From Microbotryomycetes sp. JL201 (lineage: Eukaryota; Basidiomycota; Microbotryomycetes), in NCBI GenBank assembly GCA_033819885.1, contig JAQYUZ010000001.1:806001-870000 (forward strand): a DNA stretch of 64,000 bases. Reading direction: 5' to 3'. The translations under genes were made by a program, and so were the position numbers. Positions 45,076 through 57,974 of this stretch are shown here, in pieces. Numbering within the stretch: position 1 is the first letter of the stretch; every line of letters begins with the position of its first letter. A model generated the notes under the pieces. It was not told the DNA's origin and searched no databases. It saw only the letters and a list, made by a program, of their open reading frames with translations.

Positions 45076-47101
45076 CTACAAGTCACGTCGTCGTCGCGTT
45101 ACATCAAATGCATTTTGAGCGCTTGCGGGCACAGTCAAATTGCGCTGTGGACACTGCACGGTTGGCAGCATCGTTAGAGATATTCTGTCGACTGTTTCGC
45201 TCGTGCCGAGCCATTGTGGGGATTGTCCGCGCATTTTCCAAGCGTGTCGTGTCAACTCGGCCACGCGGTCGCCCGAGCCTCGAGCGGAAGCAACGCTCGC
45301 GTCCGAAGGATAGTGTAGCGTATAGCCGTCGCTGTGTTGGACGTAGTTGCAGCATTCGTCGTCCTTGCCAAACAACGACCAATACAAAGAGCCAGACAGC
45401 TTGTCGTCTCGCGCTAGTGACTCGAGCGCAGGAAGGAACGAGTGCAGCGGCGTCGGCATAAAGACGTGGATAATGGCGCCTAGGGGTGCGCAAAGGACGA
45501 GAAAAAACAACGACAGGTGCCACCGTCGTATCGCAATCTCGCGGCCGTACCATTTGACAGGGGTGACGAGGTTAGGCAAGGACGGCGGATACGTGAATGC
45601 AGGTTCGACGCCTGGACTCGAGGGCGCCAAAGGAAGACTCGCCGTCGACTCGACCTTGCCGTACATGGCATGAACATCGTCAATTACGTGCCTCCGCCTC
45701 TTGGACCGACTCGAGCAGCAGCAACAGCACTTAGAAAGACTGGCACGCCACGGCCACCACTTGCCGGGCAAAAGCCATACCAGAGCCGCCAACACAGCCG
45801 GGATCAGGACGGCGAGGTAGATCAACGGCATGTAGTATCGATCCGTCCAATCGTACTCGCCCGCAATGAACGCCTTGCCTCCTTTGTGCGCCTGATTCGC
45901 TGATCGCTTTGCGTTGAAACTGTAAGGCGGATAAAAATGGTTGGAGCTGGCGCACGAGGGGTCAGCAGAGGTACAGCGAAACGAGATGTGCGCGCGTACA
46001 CAATGTCAATGTTGTCGATCCCGAGCTCGTCCTTGCGAACGCCGTACGTGCCCGACACGACGAGCGTGTCTGGTGCAAGAGTCTTGAGCAAGTCGGCTAT
46101 CGATTGTGTCCATTCGACGGGGGGAGGGTGGTGTTTGCCTGACCAGCCCCCAAGTTCGTTACCCGTCTCGAATGCCATGATGGTGGGCTCCTGGGCCATT
46201 GTCAGCTGTTAGACGTGCACTCAGTCAGCGCATGCACGAGCAATCATTCGCATGACTGACGCCCGTCAAATTGCTCGGTCGCGTCACGAGGGTCGTGACA
46301 AAGTCGACAAAGTCTTTGTATACATCCGACTCGAGATCGTAAAACGGACCATAGTCGTCAGGTGAGTCTGCAGGCAGTCCTCGCCACCGTAAGAACGTGG
46401 GAATGCCGCCTGTTCGGGCAATCCTTAGAACGATAGCAACCGGCATCTGAATGACCAAACTTGCCATGATAGTAGTCGTACTGGTCCGTCAAAGGAATAA
46501 TGAGCCTCAGTCCGTAACTGTGCGAAAAGGTCAGCACGAGAATATGAACGCGAATGGCGAGGCGGTCCGGCTCACGATTTCGCCGCATAAATGGCCCAGT
46601 CGACAGCTTCAGCCGCCCTTGAAGAGAACTGTCCGAGCGCGTTTTCGATAGACAATGCGGTTCCGACATTCGCTCCGAGCGTGTGGCTGCGAATGGCGGC
46701 TGGTATTGGATCAGATGAGCCCGTGTTATGAAACTCTCGATAGACTCACTAGATCCCATAGCTTGAGCAATACTCATGATCTCTAGCACACGACCTTGTG
46801 AAGGAATGCTAGGATTCGGCTGGACATTCTCGTCGAGTGCTGCAAGCCAGTATGAGGGCGTTAGCAGATGAGTCATGAGAGTTTTGAGAGCTGTTGCACT
46901 CGGCCTACCGAGCCAGTACACGTTTGGTCCGACTGCTAGGAAGCGTTCGCCGTCGAGTTCGAGCCTCGTCCCGTTGCGTCGGATTCGGCTTGTCGGTACC
47001 GCATCAAGGGCAGTCACGGGCGAGTCAAAGACCGTTCGAGGCGCTACAGGCGTTGCCAGGCAGCTGCAGCAGACGTTCGCGTCGATCAGCGCGCCGACCA
47101 T
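45076..47101 (-). CDS. GH5 (mannanase-like) hydrolase with a transmembrane hairpin inserted in the barrel
   Basis: Seven exons (46909-47101, 46750-46839, 46576-46699, 46456-46517, 46261-46409, 46000-46205, 45076-45946) give 564 residues. Fungal GH5_7 landmarks are NVYWLALDENVQPNPSIPS, IRSHTLGANVGTALSIENA, YDYYHGKFGGIPTFLRWRG, AFETGNELGGW (acid/base Glu about 223), GEYDW (nucleophile Glu about 305) and a last barrel segment SLYWSLFGKDDECCNYVQHSDGYT. Between the nucleophile strand and that last strand lie about 110 extra residues with two hydrophobic helices (about 314-334 and 417-440), a five-cysteine run and SKRRR. These enzymes cut beta-1,4-mannan. The ATG at 47101 gives no clear signal peptide; a hydrophobic frame upstream (from 47328) might supply one through an unseen intron. 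Confidence 0.75.
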
Positions 47102-47324
47102 CCAGTGCCCGAACTAAACTGCACCAGTTGAGCGGCACAAAAGTCGTTGATGCTTACCCGCTCATACTTGATGATGATTGACGCGCTCAGAACGAAGCGT
47201 GAGTTCAAGGCGGGCTCATGGACGTGGCCGCTCGAGAGCCAGATCGACGATAATTGCAGAACAAGCCAATAATAACAACAACATTCAATACAGGCAAATA
47301 CTGCGGCGAGACGACTGGAAAACA

Positions 47325-48972
47325 TCACTTGATCAAGTCTATCGGTTTCTCAAGTGGCGAAACCGGTGGCGTGCTCCGCCGCTCGGACATATCCTCCAAT
47401 TCGGGCTGAGCGTGTGAGCTCGTCAGAACGACGGTTGTCATATCCCTGTGGCCGTTGACGTTGCGTGAGCGTCCTCCCGAGGGAAGGGATCGCGACCGTT
47501 GTGCCGTCGATACGACCTGGAATACGGCGAGGGCCCACAGCGGCAAAGTTGCGACCCAGTCTTTGATCGAGAACACCATTTCAACGCTAGAAGGACCCTG
47601 TCAGCTCTTTGCACGGGACAATATTTCAAGCAAAACTGACACTGTCCATCCGGACGAGACAAGTCCGGCGCTCGTTGCCGTCCACAGACCAACAGCTGTC
47701 GTGCATAAACAATAGACGAGCGTGAAGACCGAGTCCTGAAACAAAAACGTCAGCTGCGCCTTTTTCGGGTCGGAGGTTTATACACTTACGACGAGTAGGG
47801 CGCGCTCAGCGGCGCCAAGTGCCCTCGCGCTTGATTGCGTGCGAGCATTGCTGTGCCGTGCAGCATTAACGTTGACAGGTGTGCCCGACTCTGGATCGAG
47901 AACGCTCGACTCTTGCTGGGCGCTGCGTACCGCCTTTCGCGTACGTCGGATCATGCACACGAGAAAGATGCCAGAGATGTTGACGAGTGCTGCCGGGATC
48001 AGCGCACAGCTGAGCGCTTTGAGTGCGATGGCTAGAAATCTATCATATTTGCGTACACGTCAATTCGAATTTGTGGCGCGCGGGCAAAAGCTCTCACTTC
48101 GTATAGTCGATGGTTGCCGCCACGATCTCTTGAAATCCGCGGGAGACGACTAGAGCGGCATCCGGATCCGTCTCGGGGGAATAGGTCTGAGCTCGCTCCT
48201 CAAACAAGCTGATGACCCGTTTCATGACGCCGTCAGTCATATGGAGGCGGCTCACGGCGTGAACGATGAGTCCAATTATCAAGCCGATGAACGCGACAAG
48301 GCCACCAAGGAAGATAATGTTGACAGCCATGGGCGGGAGCACTGGTCGGTGCAGTGCCAGTAGGAACGCTTGCAGGCTCGCAAACCTGCTTGAAAAGTTT
48401 GAGCCGCTTTACGACTCGAACGACCCAAATTCACTCACGCGATCAGCCAACTGCAGATGAACGCAACGAGCCAGCTGCACAAATGGCAACAATAAGCATA
48501 AGGCCAGAGCTGTGTGCAAATATTGACCTACAAAACGAACGACGCAATGTTGTATCCGAAGAAGCCGTTGCGAAAGTCGGTCAGGAAACCGTGTGCATAA
48601 AACACTGACATTCCGAGCGGAAACGGCGCGCAAATGTACAGCAGACACAGTAGCAGAGAGCGATTGCCTACAATCAAGCTACAGATGGTCAAGCTGTGTC
48701 AGCGCAACGCGATGCTAGAAGATGGGTCGCGCTTGCCTGCCATTGTGCCGCTTGACGATTCGAAACAGCCAGATTCTTTCATTCTGCCGCCTGGCTTTGA
48801 CCACATAAAGCGAAAGCAGGCACAAGCCGAGCACTTCTAGGGTGGCTATAAAGCAGCCGAGCACGATCTGTCGACCTTTGAACCCAGGAGTTGGCGTCAC
48901 GCCATAGTGCACAAGCGCACCGATTGCAACCTCGTAGGGGTTCGAGTCCGGAGAGAAGGCATCGATTTCCAT
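47325..48972 (-). CDS. multi-pass membrane protein, tandem copy A (family unknown)
   Basis: Seven exons (48737-48972, 48532-48678, 48439-48474, 48098-48385, 47790-48039, 47641-47735, 47325-47586) give 437 residues with about seven hydrophobic helices: IVLGCFIATLEVLGLCLLSLYVV, the LIVGNRSLLL region, SFVFWLVAFICSWLIA, NIIFLGGLVAFIGLIIGLIV, ALSCALIPAALVNISGIFLV, FTLVYCLCTTAVGLW, and VATLPLWALAVF. The N-terminus is short and polar and the C-terminus is cytosol-like and basic, a receptor-like layout. It is clearly paralogous to the next gene, with six shared structural segments and the same intron positions. Intron 1 is GC-AG (AG|GCAAGC). I recognise no named family; a fungal-specific seven-helix receptor or transporter is possible. 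Confidence 0.75.
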
Positions 48973-49472
48973 TGCGCTGCTAGTTGTGCAGCGCCTAGAC
49001 TCGGATGCGCGCGCTCGCACGATCCAAAACAAGTGTCGACACTGGCTTGCGTTGGCGGAGCGTCTGCCGGTTCACACCCAGAAGCAGAGCAAGCGAATCG
49101 TTTTCGGGCTATTTTACTTGGCCGCACCCATTGTCATCTGTTGTTTTGCTAGACTGGCCGGTCGATGACCACCTGAGCTCTCTGAAATGCAAAAGCCCCC
49201 CCGCTTTCGGGCTCGACCCCGGCTCTTGGGTTTTTGAGATCGCCCGACTGCGCTCAAAGTTTCAGGCTCCGGCTCTCGAGCGCAAGGTGACGCACACGGC
49301 GAAGAGTCAAAGACGCACTGGATTCGCAAAAGGTGTGTGCTGGCTTCGTGATGTCTCACGTCTCAAATCTTGAGCCCGTCCAGATTCCCCGGCGGGCCGG
49401 TGAGGCAATCATCTCCAGGCTCGACGATATTGCCGGGTTGCTTCTCGTATATATGGCAACTTGATCATGACG
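48973..49472. other. intergenic region between the tandem membrane genes
   Basis: 500 bp separating copy A's start from copy B's stop, both on the minus strand. It likely contains the copy A promoter. No supported coding sequence. Confidence 0.45.
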
Positions 49473-51027
49473 CTACACATCTGTCTTTGTGAACGGCAGA
49501 CTATTGCTCCCTCGCGGCAGAGACACGTTGACCTCGGCTTGAGATTGCTCTAGCATAGCGGCATCATTGTCCATTTCGTTCCTGCGACTATGGAGCGCGA
49601 CGGCAATCTGTAGAATCAAGGCAATCGCCACGGGTATCCCTGCACTCCAAGCTGGTAACAGTAGCGTCGCTTCAAGCTTGGACCAGCTCGACGTCAACAT
49701 GCCCCGGACCATGACGGCGCTCCACAAATTAGCTACACAATGCGCTATGCACATGATGAAGGTCGCGACAGCGTCCTGAGGCAGGTCAACTCGTCAGCCG
49801 TGCGCCACATGGTTTTTTCGTGCGTAAAAAGACTGTACCAAAAGCAGTGCTTGCTCGGCTGTCTGCAGACGCCTATCCGTTATTGTCTTGGCAGAGGACC
49901 GCCGGCGGCCGTGCGAGCCGGAGCCATCGCCAGCGCTACTGAGCTTGCTTTCTGTCAGGCCACTCATCGAACCGCTGTCCAGCTTTTGGTTCTCGCGACG
50001 TTGCCGCCGGATCGTATAGACGAGCGCCATCGCTGCAATATTGACGAAAAAGATAGGAATTGGAACCAAGCTGAATGCAATGTAAAAGCTTGACGAGTTG
50101 CTGGCGGGATGCTTCCATGTCAGGCGATCGTTTTTGGAGCGCAACAAACGCAAGCGCACCGAATATACGTATCCGCCTCGTTGTTGACATCGTCCACTCT
50201 TTGCTTGACGAACGCAAGCTGAGCTTCATCCACGACGCCATTGAATTGCTGCGCGACCGCCACAACCCGTCGAAAGTTGCCGACGAGGGACACGTACGTG
50301 CGGTGCAGCTTGACGCTGCCCCAAACAGTAATGCCGAGCAAGAACAAGCTAAACAGCAAGCCGAATCCAATGAAAAACCCGTTGGCGCGACGAGCTGTAG
50401 CCCAGTTGCGCTGTCTCGCCAGAAGATAGGCTTGAAGGTTGGAGCAGCTGCTCAAAGATAGTATGAGCAAATGAACATCGTCGAAAGCACTCTTAGTCTT
50501 ACGTGAAAGCCCAACATAGGACAAAGGTCAGAGACCACTGCCGAGAGAATTTGAGTGGAAGTTCGCATAGACGGGCAGTTTGGGCCACAACTGACAAACA
50601 CAAACATGCAGACATTGTAGCCGACGACTCCATTGCTGAAATCGTCGAGAAATCGGTGGGCGCACAACAGTGACAAGCCGAGGGTGATTGCAACGTTCAG
50701 TCCGAAGAGCGCCAATAAGACGGTTCGGCTGCCTACGATGAACCTGCAAGGTGGAGTCGTATGTCAGCTCGGGCTCCGCAGAATGCAGCGCACCGTTGCC
50801 ACTCACGTCCCACCCTCGCGCTTAACCCTCTTAAACACGAAAGGATGGTCGTTCTTGCGTCGCATAGCACCCCAATGCAAACACAGCAGGATGATTACGG
50901 ACACGAGGATGGACCCCAAAAAGCAGCCCAGCAGGATCAGCCTGGCTGCGTATCCGGCCGAGGGCGGTGGAGACGTTCGAAAGGAAGCCTGAACGATTTG
51001 AAGATAGGGATTCTGCGATGACGACAT
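49473..51027 (-). CDS. multi-pass membrane protein, tandem copy B (family unknown)
   Basis: Six exons (50807-51027, 50596-50743, 50503-50537, 50160-50447, 49839-50100, 49473-49775) give 418 residues. It aligns with copy A throughout: LILLGCFLGSILVSVIILLC, TFIVGSRTVLLALFGLNV, FLDDFSNGVVGYNVCMFVF joined to WSLTFVLCWAF, NLQAYLLA, GFFIGFGLLFSLFLLGITVW, FYIAFSLVPIPIFFVNIAAM and AEQALLL joined to DAVATFIM. Introns 1-5 match copy A; the last intron of copy A is absent here, so one was gained or lost after duplication. Exon 3 is 35 nt. A cytosol-like loop carries a Ser/Arg-rich run (GRRRSSAK), a possible phosphorylation site. Function unknown. Confidence 0.75.
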
Positions 51028-51554
51028 ATTGCCCTTCGCAATCGCGAACAAGCGGCGTGTGCAAGTCGTGCTGTTGCGTGTACAGAGCGAGTTGATACCG
51101 GCGGCTGCACCCGCCACTCGCGAGTGGTGTGGACAAGTGTATAGAGAAACCACACAAGAGAGGCTGATTGCGCGTTCCATTCAAGATAACCTTGCAAGTC
51201 TCGCTTTGAGAGCACTTCTGAGTTCCGTCCTTGCGTTTTCGCAGTCGCTTCTGGAAGCGGCCCTTGTACGTCAGACGCAGACTCGCTCGTCGCGAGGCCT
51301 GGGCTTCGACTAGGCAATACGCCAACCGCATTTTGTTTGATCTGGCAAGGTGGCGCAAAAGCACGCAGGTGAAGGATCGTGCTTTTTATGATGATCTACG
51401 TAGAAAAGGGTACAGGAATAGGCGCTTGCCGCGCTCGGGGCGACAGGATCGACATGGCTGTTCGCCGCCGAGAATAATCCGAGAGCAGAGTTGAATTAGC
51501 AAAGAGATCGGGAGTTGTGGTCTACGCAAGCAAGCTTTGCTGCAAACATCGCTC
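51028..51554. other. intergenic region upstream of membrane copy B
   Basis: About 530 bp between the start of copy B and the stop of the next minus-strand gene. Open frames overlap without motifs. No feature seen. Confidence 0.45.
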
Positions 51555-52209
51555 TCAGGCCAGCTCGAGGTCGAGCCAACCTTCGGAAGGGTCATTGTGC
51601 CCGCCCGTGTGCACGCTACCACCAGAAATTTCTTGCTTGCCCAGCAAGTCCTTGAGACCACCTCTGATGGTCTCGTTCAGAATTTTCCACTCGCTTGTCG
51701 GCTCTTTGCTCCATACGCCATGTTCTTCCAAGACGAACGAGCCCTCGACCGGTTCTTCACGTCCGGAAACACGTAATGAGCCCTGGATCGATATGATGCC
51801 ATTGAAACGACAAACGACTGCTTCTCGAGGTGCGTCCTTGTTGGACAAATAGGTCATGATGTAGTGCGCTTTGCCATCCCCGATGAGCTCGGGCCCCTCG
51901 GCGCCGGGCACGGAAAAAATCTTGAGTGGCATGGTCGTGCGCGTGATGCGGTTTGCATCGGATGAGGTGACTGGGGTTTCCAGCTCTTGCTCCTCCCAGC
52001 CGACCATTTGTAGCAGAAAATGAACGCGAACCTGCCAACGAGACGGCATTAGCCAAAGAGAAAAGGAAGCTGGAGCTCGGTACTTGCCATGGCTGTTCAC
52101 TGCAGTTCGTACTGGTAGGGGGGAAAGAGAGAGATGTAGGATCAAGAACGGGACGCGGCCGGCCCGGAGCCCAGCTCCGACGAGGATCCGCCTCGTTCCT
52201 GAAAATCAT
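51555..52209 (-). CDS. small hypothetical protein, possibly DUF3224-like
   Basis: Two exons (52084-52209, 51555-52031) give 200 residues; the intron has a CTAATG branch site and a GGCAG acceptor. The core reads as a beta-rich barrel: EAVVCRFNGIISIQGSLR, then EPVEGSFVLEEHG, then SEWKILNETIRGGL. The pattern of a Gly-X-Phe-Val-Leu-X-X-His-Gly strand followed by a Trp strand and a short Gly repeat resembles DUF3224 proteins, but this is only visual similarity. The start is uncertain because an acceptor-like TTTTCAG overlaps the ATG at 52209, so an upstream exon is possible. No signal peptide or membrane helix. Confidence 0.5.
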
Positions 52210-52745
52210 CAAAGGCTCCGATGACTCGACCGCCGAATTTCCTGGTGAGATTGACCTGTCATGACCATGCGATGGCGTTGCAACATCGCGTAATGTCGTG
52301 TCGTTTCCGAAGACTCCTACGTGCCAAAAGCCAAGTAAGGCGCCAAAATCCTATGCGCCAAGAATGTCGCGACTGGTTTCCTGGCGGAGTGCGCGACGGA
52401 GTCCAGTGCTTGTCACGTCGCTTGAGGAAAGTCGCAAAGACTTTCATACATGCCTCTACGAGGCTGACTGGAAGCGTCGATCCCAGAAACGGCGCATAGA
52501 CCGCTACCGTGATGATATGAGATGCCTTTGGGCCCGAGAAGAAAATAATTTGAGCTTTCTGACATCATTACAATCTAATCCACTTGTTCATTGATTAACC
52601 CTGTCGACTTTCGAACCCGCGCCGCGGGCGTCGTTGGTGCTTTGCCTTTCACCGCGTGCACCTGTTCGAACCACACGACAAACCTTTTCTCGAGTGATCA
52701 AAGCGTGCTTGTCAAACATTGACCCGCGACGCATCGAGACTAGGA
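52210..52745. other. divergent intergenic region
   Basis: About 540 bp between the DUF3224-like gene (-) and RVB1 (+). Open frames at 52298-52594 and elsewhere have no motif. TTCGAAC boxes near 52611 and 52672 do not form tRNA arms. Confidence 0.4.
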
Positions 52746-54476
<1,731 letters not shown>

Positions 54477-54567
54477 ACTAGTAGCCTGACGTGTGGAAAT
54501 GTAGCATTGCAAAAGTCGCTTTGTGTTTGGCGCTCGAGCCTCTGTTGTCGACCGGGGTTTGCGACCG

Positions 54568-56479
54568 ATGGACCCAGACGAGCCGACGCACTTTGATGCG
54601 ATCCTCGTCGGCACTGGACTGGTCGAGTCCATTGTTTCAGCGTAATGCTCTTGTCTGTTTGTCGTGTACCAAACCTGCAAGCTGACCCTTTTGTCGTCAT
54701 TGTCCTCCTTGCTCTCGCGGACGACACGCGCAGCGCACTTGCCAAGGCCGGGTACTCTGTGTTGCAACTCGACTCGCACACGTACTACGGTGACGAATGG
54801 GCGTCATTGACGGTCGACGAGCTCGCCGAGCGATCGCCTTCTGGCCCCGGAAACGTGCCTGAAGACCTTATGCGCAAGTCAAACAGATTCAGCTTGAGCT
54901 TGAGACCATGCTTGCTCAGGGCAATTGGGCCGGCTATCGACGTGCTCGTGCGCAGCAAGGTTGCTTCGTACTTGTCGTTCGGACTTGTCGCGGGCACAGC
55001 CATATGTCGGCCAGAGGGAAGCAACGTACATGTCGATCGCGTGCCGTCAAGCAAGTCGGATGTTTTTAACGATCCATCACTCAGCTTGGTCGAAAAGAGG
55101 CGCCTGACCAAGCTATTGCTGTTTGCCGCCGGGGACGAGCCTTTGGGCCAGTCTGCAGCGCTGTCCGGTTCGTGTCATGGTACGCTCACTTGCCGAATGC
55201 AGACTAACACCGTTTCCTGCAGACGACTCGACGCTGCTGCAATACCTGTCGCAGCACTATTCATTGACGGAAAAGGTCATACCCGCTTTGGCGTATGCGC
55301 TTTGTCTCGCTTCCACGCCACATGGCAAGGCTATTTCGTGAATCCCCGGTTGCTCGAGAGCGCTTACCCGTCCTCTCGCAGAGCCTGCACTCCCTGCGCT
55401 GCAACGCTTGCGCACGCTCATACACTCGGTGGGCAGGTATGGCCCGTCGCCGTACCTCGTTGGACACTACGGCGGCGCAGGAGATTTGGTCGGTGGTTTT
55501 TCAAGGTAGGTTGGATCCCACTCCCTATTGCAACAAGCGCTGACCCCGGAGCCTCGGCAGGATATGCGCCGTGTGGGGTGGCGGTCAGATTCTCGGAAGA
55601 GAAATCGACGGAATCGTGTTTGATGCCGAGCGCGGCCGACCAGTCCCTCAAGCACAAGGTCTGTTTGTGCCGCCCGAAAGCTTGCCGAGCAAACCACCGC
55701 CTGTCACGTCGGTCACGGAATCTGCTCTTGGCATACCCGTCGTAATCGAACCCGGGCAGGGACCGACATTACTGACAGCAGACTGGATCGGCGTAGCCTC
55801 GTCTCACGCTTCACGTCTGCTCGGGAGTCGGGTTCAACGAGGTCAAGCGCGAGCAATACGAGCGGTTGCCGTGCTGAGCGATGCGATCCCCTTTCCATCG
55901 CCACACGACACGCCGGAAAAGGACGCTGATCTGCCGGACTCGCACATGTTTGTCTTTGCGCCTGGAGCGTTTTCTGACGAGCTTGGCACCGTGACTGCGC
56001 TTCAAGTCGGACCTGGCACATTTGCCAGTCCGGATGGCTACCGTGAGCGTGCCATCATGCCAGCCCTGGATCCCGGAAAGCTTACATTCTGTGCTGTCGC
56101 AGACGTGTTGTATCTCCATGCCCCGATCGATGCGACAGACTTCGACGTGGCCGATAGGGTTGAAAATCTGCTTTCGCCCTACTTGTTCGCTCTCTTGTCG
56201 CTGTCTCACACGACCGGCGATGGCGTGAATCCACTCAAATGGGTTGTTTACGAAGCCAAGGAAGCGGCGCCGACAATCGACTCGTCCGGGCTGCCGCAGA
56301 ATTTGGTCGTCATACCACCCATCGAGGAAAGTTTGACAGCAAATCTGTGCACGGCGCTCGACGACGCAGTAGAGGCAGCAGAAGACTTGTTTTGGCGAAT
56401 CGTCGGCGACACAGGCAGACGAGAAGGTGTGCAATTTTTCGCACCAGAGCCGCACAAAGATGGAGACGACGATGATTGA
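54568..56479 (+). CDS. MRS6: Rab escort protein (Rab geranylgeranyltransferase component A, Mrs6)
   Basis: Five exons (54568-54641, 54734-55167, 55223-55324, 55382-55505, 55561-56479) give 550 residues. The GDI/REP N-terminus is split by intron 1: DAILVGTGLVESIVSA joined to ALAKAGYSVLQLDSHTYYG. Further motifs are YLSFGLVAGTAI, SLVEKRRLTKLLLFAAG, VGRYGPSPYLVGHYGGAGDL and GGGQILGREIDGIVFD. REP presents newly made Rab GTPases for prenylation and delivers them to membranes. Intron 2 may begin at GTTCGT (55168) or at GTACGC 12 bases later; both keep the frame. Intron 3 is GC-AG (CATG|GCAAGG at 55325), the only option that joins ALCLASTPH to EPALPAL in frame. Confidence 0.88.
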
Positions 56480-57063
56480 ATCAGATTTTGGGTTATTCCC
56501 GTGCTTGTTGTATTCATCATAGTGTCGGAGCGTGTGCGTTTCGTGAGTGGGTGAGGCGCTCCACTTGCGGCCGCTTTGACGACATTGCACGCCTGATTCG
56601 TCGGCTTGACAAGCATTCCCATAGTGGTACGCGACATCTGTTGACGACGCAGTTTCTCTGCGCCCAGATAGCGGTGCAGCTTGCCTTTCGCATCGGAAGA
56701 CCGCAGGCGCGCACATCCTGGGCCGCGCGTAGGGTGGCGCACACCATTCAATTCAGGTCAGTATGGACTTCTCGACGACTGGCGTGGACTCTTGGCACGT
56801 CTACGACACGTACGCTGGCGCCGATCTGTCGTCATTCGACATAGATTTGTACAGGCGTCGCATAAGTCGCACAGGCGCCGTGCACCGGCCCTGTAGCTTA
56901 CGTACCAACTCGATATGGCTGCCAACACTCTGCAGCTGAGCCTACATTGTCTCGTGCGCCCGACGCCGCAAGCCAACGAGTGGCGTCGATTGGCGACACT
57001 GAAACGAGCACTGATGCGCTATTCGGCTACGTTGCAGGTCTCACCTCACAGTCAAAGGCCAAC
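56480..57063. other. intergenic region between REP and Vps60
   Basis: About 580 bp. A 58-codon frame begins with an ATG at 56763 and a minus-strand frame spans 56248-56751, but neither shows motifs or splice support. It likely holds the REP 3' UTR and the Vps60 promoter. Confidence 0.4.
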
Positions 57064-57938
57064 ATGAATCGCTTGTTTGGTGCTTCCGCATCTAAACCGA
57101 AACCGTCGTTGACGGACGCGATCGCATCGACTGACCAGCGCATCGACTCTATCGAAGTCAAGATTCGCAAGCTTGACGCAGAGTTGACAAAGTACAGAGA
57201 CCAGATGAAAAAGATGCGTGACGGACCAGGCAAGGTGCGCTTGCGTGCTCGGTTGCAATGACGGTGGGGGCCTGACATTTGTGCGCACACAGTCTGCAGT
57301 GCAACAACGTGCCTTGCGCGTCCTTAAGCAGAAGAAAATGTACGAGGCCCAGATTGGTCAATTGCAGCAGCAAACGTTCAACATGGAACAAGCGGCGTTG
57401 ACGACAGAGAATTTGCGCAATACGATGGCGACGGTTGACGCAATGAAGACGGCCAACAAAGAGCTAAAAAAACAGTATGGCAAGCTCGACGTCGACAAGA
57501 TTGAGGTGCGCATAACCGGTGCGCTCATGACGTTCGAGCTAACGCGACCCCGCGGCAGCAAATGCATTTCGAGATGGAAGACTTGATCGAGTCTGCCAAC
57601 GAAGTTCAAGAATCAATGTCTCGCACGTATGGCATCCCAGATGAGGTCGACGAAGCAGATCTCGAAGCAGGCAAGTCGGACGTTCTCAGGACAGGCGGAG
57701 GGACAAGGCTGACGCGTACTTGTAGAACTCGACGCGCTCGCGGACGATTTCGAGGAAGAGGAAGGTATTCCGTCGTATTTGCAGCAAGATGCGACAACAG
57801 AGCTGCCTGATTTTGTCGACGAGGCCCCTGTAGTTCAAGAGGCCAGTCTGTTTTTTGGCCTACGATGCGCAAATCATGGCTGACTCTTGCTTGATATTAC
57901 AGGCGCCCAAGGAGCGGCTGGGCGAGGGTGTTGTATGA
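57064..57938 (+). CDS. VPS60: ESCRT-III-related Snf7-family protein Vps60/CHMP5
   Basis: Exons 57064-57234, 57293-57505, 57559-57670, 57726-57829 and 57903-57938 give 211 residues. The N-terminus [16 protein letters not shown] and the stretch [20 protein letters not shown] are typical of CHMP5/Vps60, followed by long charged helices ([17 protein letters not shown]) and the C-terminal [11 protein letters not shown] region. This protein acts late in multivesicular body sorting with Vta1 and Vps4. The third intron is a textbook GC-AG intron (AG|GCAAGT at 57671), confirmed by the conserved join DLEA-ELDAL. The last intron is ambiguous: donor GTAGTT (57830) or a GC donor 12 bases later, both in frame, or retention giving a different 9-residue end. 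Confidence 0.88.
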
Positions 57939-57974
57939 ATGTTTGCGAGGTTGTAATGACTATGCGCCGTGTGA

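Noticed and set aside
52605-52685. Two TTCGAAC boxes suggestive of tRNA T arms
   Set aside because: Neither is flanked by complementary 5-bp stems or A-box sequence.
56248-56751. 167-codon minus-strand frame overlapping the REP 3' end
   Set aside because: It overlaps conserved REP coding sequence, has no motifs and no splice support.
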